Assembly: GCA_040266995.1 (NCBI GenBank)
Contig: JAWRHV010000040.1
Span: forward strand, 1-8,530
Origin: UBA4312 sp040266995
GTDB taxonomy: Bacteria > Bacillota_I > Bacilli_A > Erysipelotrichales > Erysipelotrichaceae
Direction: 5' to 3'
Length of the DNA stretch: 8,530 bases
This document shows positions 6,403 to 8,530 of this stretch, one piece after another. The notes under the pieces are model-generated. The model was given only the letters and a program-made list of their open reading frames with translations, was not told the origin of the DNA and did no database searches. Every line of letters starts with the position of its first letter. Position 1 is the stretch's first letter. The translations under genes were made by a program, and so were the position numbers.

Positions 6403-6906
6403 TCACTTAATTTCCGTATAGACCCTTTTCCGATCAATCTGCTCTGATTTCATCAAAACCAACCGTTCCGCTTTCATGGAAAATGGTTCCAACGGTATAT
6501 CTTGAGGGTCTGTCCGATGGAACCGGGCATTGCGGACCACGGTCATATGGGGCAAAAACGCTTTGTCTCCCACATCGAATCCTTCTGCTTTCAACCGCAT
6601 GATCAATTCTTTTTGCGTCTGCTCCAGCTTTTCATTTTTCTCGATACCTAACCACCAAACATCCTTTTTGCGGTGAAAAACACCAAGCTTGGAAAAAGTA
6701 ATATCCATCGGTTCAAACGGAATGCGCATCGCTTGTTGAATACCAGGAAGGTCCGCTTTACTTATCTCACCCAAAAAGGCCAAAGTGATATGCAGATTCT
6801 CTGCAGGTACAAGCCGTCCTTCCCCATAGGTCAAAAGCTGCTTCTGAAGTCTTTCGACCTCCCTTTTTGTCTGCCGGTTGGCTACGATACAAAGAAAGGC
6901 ACGCAT
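6403..6906 (-). CDS. thpR: RNA 2',3'-cyclic phosphodiesterase
   Basis: A 2H-phosphoesterase of the ThpR/LigT family, which hydrolyses 2',3'-cyclic phosphate ends of RNA (the E. coli member also ligates tRNA half molecules in vitro). The 167-residue product carries both signature HxT motifs: His39-Ile-Thr41 in NLHITLAFLGE and His120-Met-Thr122 in FLPHMTVVR. They lie about 80 residues apart, as expected for the two lobes. The start at 6906 gives MRAFLCI, the normal family N-terminus, and begins 4 nt after the stop of the upstream membrane gene, so translation is coupled. An in-frame ATG at 6948 would add 14 unrelated residues lying wholly within the upstream gene. It is cytoplasmic and sandwiched between two membrane protein genes in one operon. 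The physiological RNA substrate in this organism cannot be told from sequence. Confidence 0.93.
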   Translation of the reverse strand: MRAFLCIVANRQTKREVERLQKQLLTYGEGRLVPAENLHITLAFLGEISKADLPGIQQAMRIPFEPMDITFSKLGVFHRKKDVWWLGIEKNEKLEQTQKELIMRLKAEGFDVGDKAFLPHMTVVRNARFHRTDPQDIPLEPFSMKAERLVLMKSEQIDRKRVYTEIK

Positions 6907-6910
6907 GCTC

Positions 6911-7456
6911 TTACCCCAGCCAGTAAACCAGAGCGGACAAAACGCCAATAAACAAAGTCATCCCGATAGACCACAAGACGGAAGCTTGCACAGACTGATG
7001 ATAGACCCGAAAAAAAGGATACGGACCATCGATCTTGCGCATGGCATTCATGGCCAGCATCACCACTCCATAGATGATCGTAACCAGGACAGGAATCCCT
7101 ACGACCACCCATGACTGCGGGTGTGATTCCCACAAATAATAAGAAATCGTCGACAACAGCGGACATAAAGTGTGATGATACAAGCCGTTGCCTTGGATCA
7201 TCAAACCTTTGGCATCGCCTCCCAAAGGAATCAGAACACAAGTGGTAATGATCAATGTCATCAACAGCATACATGTACTGAGATACCGTAACCAGATACT
7301 CTCTCCCATCACAACATAGAACAAAGACCCGGCACAAGTCACCATATTTGAAAGCTGGGTATAATACGCAAACACTTTCCATTTACGACGGGATATACTG
7401 ATCCGCAAACCGATGATCTCCAGAATCACAATGATGATATTTGCCCACCAAGCCAT
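6911..7456 (-). CDS. Multi-pass membrane protein, possibly Pr6Pr-like
   Basis: A predicted inner-membrane protein of 181 residues with about six hydrophobic segments (roughly 4-21, 30-49, 56-77, 92-109, 114-134 and 156-178). The YYTQLSN stretch at 31-37, a histidine pair in GLYHHTLCPLL (91-101) and GPYPFFRV (144-151) resemble the YxTxLSN, H-rich and YPF patterns of Pr6Pr/FAR-17a-like membrane proteins. This is recalled similarity and may be wrong. The start at 7456 has AAGGAGG 7 nt upstream; an in-frame extension to 7540 would run into the preceding terminator and gene. It is the first gene of the cluster and ends 4 nt before thpR. No function is assigned. Confidence 0.83.
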   Translation of the reverse strand: MAWWANIIIVILEIIGLRISISRRKWKVFAYYTQLSNMVTCAGSLFYVVMGESIWLRYLSTCMLLMTLIITTCVLIPLGGDAKGLMIQGNGLYHHTLCPLLSTISYYLWESHPQSWVVVGIPVLVTIIYGVVMLAMNAMRKIDGPYPFFRVYHQSVQASVLWSIGMTLFIGVLSALVYWLG

Positions 7457-7463
7457 ACAGTAG

Positions 7464-7484
7464 CCTCCTTGTGTCCTCATTATA
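7464..7484 (-). promoter_or_regulatory. -10 box and ribosome binding site of the thpR operon
   Basis: On the minus strand a perfect TATAAT (7484-7479) preceded by TG is followed after 8 nt by a perfect AAGGAGG (7470-7464) for the gene starting at 7456. The region 17 nt upstream is TTTTCT, a weak -35 that overlaps the T-tract of the preceding terminator. The leader would be only about 15-17 nt, leaving little room for a regulatory RNA. Confidence 0.6.
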
Positions 7485-7498
7485 CACTGTCCCCTGCC

Positions 7499-7525
7499 AA
7501 AAGAAAAAGGCCGGAAACCAGCCTT
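7499..7525 (-). terminator. Rho-independent terminator of the symporter gene
   Basis: On the minus strand AAGGCTGG and CCGGCCTT form an 8-bp stem (one G-U pair) with a TTT loop, followed by TTTCTTTT. The stem starts within the TAA stop codon of the symporter gene. It cleanly separates that gene from the membrane-protein/thpR operon, whose promoter begins immediately after it. Confidence 0.9.
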
Positions 7526-8530
7526 AACGCATTCCCTCATCGGAGGATCGAATATCCTGTATAAATTGCTCGTTCATATCCGGATATGCCGATAACATCG
7601 GTTTGACATCCAAGCCCTTTTTACGGTCAAAATAGTTCTTGGTGATTTTTGCCACCAGAGATTGTAAAGCCAAGAGACAAATCAAGTTCGGAACGGCCAT
7701 CAACCCGTTGAACGTATCGTCAATCGCCCAGATCAATCCGCTTTTGATCGTGGATGAAACCGCAATTAACACAATGTAGATGACCTTAAAAGTCTTTACG
7801 ACTTTTCTTCGGTTCTCTTCCTTCATCCAGTCACAGCAGAATTCAATGGCTTTTTCTCCATAATACGACCAAGCCAGAATGGTGGTAAACGCAAAGAGCG
7901 GCAGAATCAGACTGAAAACGATGGTTCCCAGAGCTCCGAAATTCTGGGTGAACATGGACATGGACATGACACTGTCTTCCATATCTCCGGATAAAGCGGT
8001 CATATCATATGTCGTTAAAAACATCAACGCCGTCAATGTACAGATGATAAACGTGTCAAAGAATACTTCAAAAACACCCCATAAACCTTGTTTGACCGGT
8101 TCTCTGGTTTCCGATGCCGAATGGGCAATGACCGAAGAACCAAGACCGGCTTCGTTGGAGAACACCCCGCGAGCCATTCCCTTCTTGATAACCTGGGAAA
8201 ACGAATAGCCGAGAATGCCGCCACCAGCTGCTTGAAAATTAAAGGCTTTTGAGAAAATCAGGCCCAACGCTTCCGGTACTCTTCCGATATGTGCACCAAT
8301 CGAAATCACAGCTAAAACGATAAACAACAAGGACATGAAAGGAACCAACATGGAAGCGGTCCGTCCGATCCGTTTGATACCCCCGATGACAATGACGGCT
8401 GTCACCGCTGCCACGATGACACCCACGATGAATCGCAGCATCTCCGTACTGCCGTTGACACCGGCCCGGCTGATGGCTTCAGCCAAGGTACCGGAGATCT
8501 TATTGGTTTGTACACCGCTCATTCCGATGG
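7524..8530 (-). CDS. Sodium/alanine-type (AgcS) amino-acid symporter, 5' end beyond window
   Basis: A secondary transporter of the alanine-or-glycine:cation symporter family, which takes up small amino acids with Na+ (or H+) across the cytoplasmic membrane. About 335 C-terminal residues are visible, of a usual 440-500; the frame stays open to the right edge, so the ATG at 8522 is internal and not the start. Seen: the family signature GMARGVFSNEAGLGSS followed by AHSASETREPV; a run of hydrophobic segments before and after it; and the late motif ILAWSYYGEKAIEF. The protein ends in a charged cytoplasmic tail (YPDMNEQF...DEGMR). The start of the visible part (IGMSGVQTNKISGTL) fits the substrate-region helix in place of the commoner NxxQANSI pattern. 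Substrate (alanine, glycine or another) cannot be fixed. It has its own terminator; its promoter lies outside the window. Confidence 0.95.
   Translation of the reverse strand, partial: IGMSGVQTNKISGTLAEAISRAGVNGSTEMLRFIVGVIVAAVTAVIVIGGIKRIGRTASMLVPFMSLLFIVLAVISIGAHIGRVPEALGLIFSKAFNFQAAGGGILGYSFSQVIKKGMARGVFSNEAGLGSSVIAHSASETREPVKQGLWGVFEVFFDTFIICTLTALMFLTTYDMTALSGDMEDSVMSMSMFTQNFGALGTIVFSLILPLFAFTTILAWSYYGEKAIEFCCDWMKEENRRKVVKTFKVIYIVLIAVSSTIKSGLIWAIDDTFNGLMAVPNLICLLALQSLVAKITKNYFDRKKGLDVKPMLSAYPDMNEQFIQDIRSSDEGMR

Noticed and set aside
6907..6948. N-terminal extension of thpR from the ATG at 6948
   Set aside because: The added residues overlap the upstream gene out of frame and do not resemble the family; MRAFLCI at 6906 matches the normal ThpR start.

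Overview
The window reads as a chromosomal segment of a low-to-moderate G+C anaerobic Firmicute. The evidence is strong AAGGAGG-type ribosome binding sites, short intergenic gaps, Rho-independent terminators, an oxygen-sensitive class III ribonucleotide reductase, an AgcS-type cation/amino-acid symporter and a YesM-type sensor kinase. A gut Erysipelotrichia- or Clostridia-like host fits best, but that is inference. All eight supported genes lie on the minus strand, so transcription runs from high to low coordinates. No RNA gene, insertion sequence, CRISPR array or phage gene was recognised.

From right to left, the first gene is the C-terminal part of a sodium/alanine-type symporter (7524 to the window edge), closed by a strong terminator at its stop codon. 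Next is a three-gene cluster with its own -10 box and a perfect Shine-Dalgarno: a small multi-TM membrane protein resembling the Pr6Pr group, the RNA 2',3'-cyclic phosphodiesterase ThpR, and a second uncharacterised multi-TM protein. It ends in one long dyad and one terminator-like hairpin.

The central block (5596 to 1417) is the most informative. A promoter with two nearby palindromes drives nrdG (glycyl-radical activase), nrdD (class III ribonucleotide reductase, coupled through TAATG) and a trxB-like flavoprotein. The nrdD product carries, beyond its glycyl-radical domain, an extra redoxin-like domain of about 75 residues with a CPKC motif. The trxB product keeps its redox CxxC and FAD motifs but lacks the HRRxxxR-type NADPH-specificity motif. 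Together these suggest a self-contained anaerobic dNTP module: an electron donor other than NADPH (ferredoxin, NADH or another) reduces the TrxB-like protein, which reduces the fused redoxin, which re-reduces the NrdD active site, while NrdG installs the glycyl radical. The electron route is a hypothesis; the gene content and motifs are visible.

The left end (1220 to 1) is a 5'-complete, 3'-truncated sensor histidine kinase of the YesM/LytS type. Its DNA is visibly AT-richer than the rest. Its cognate response regulator, if any, would lie beyond the left edge.

Three genes have upstream in-frame ATGs that would over-extend them (nrdG, thpR and the 5737-6357 membrane gene). The starts given here follow the ribosome binding sites and family N-termini.
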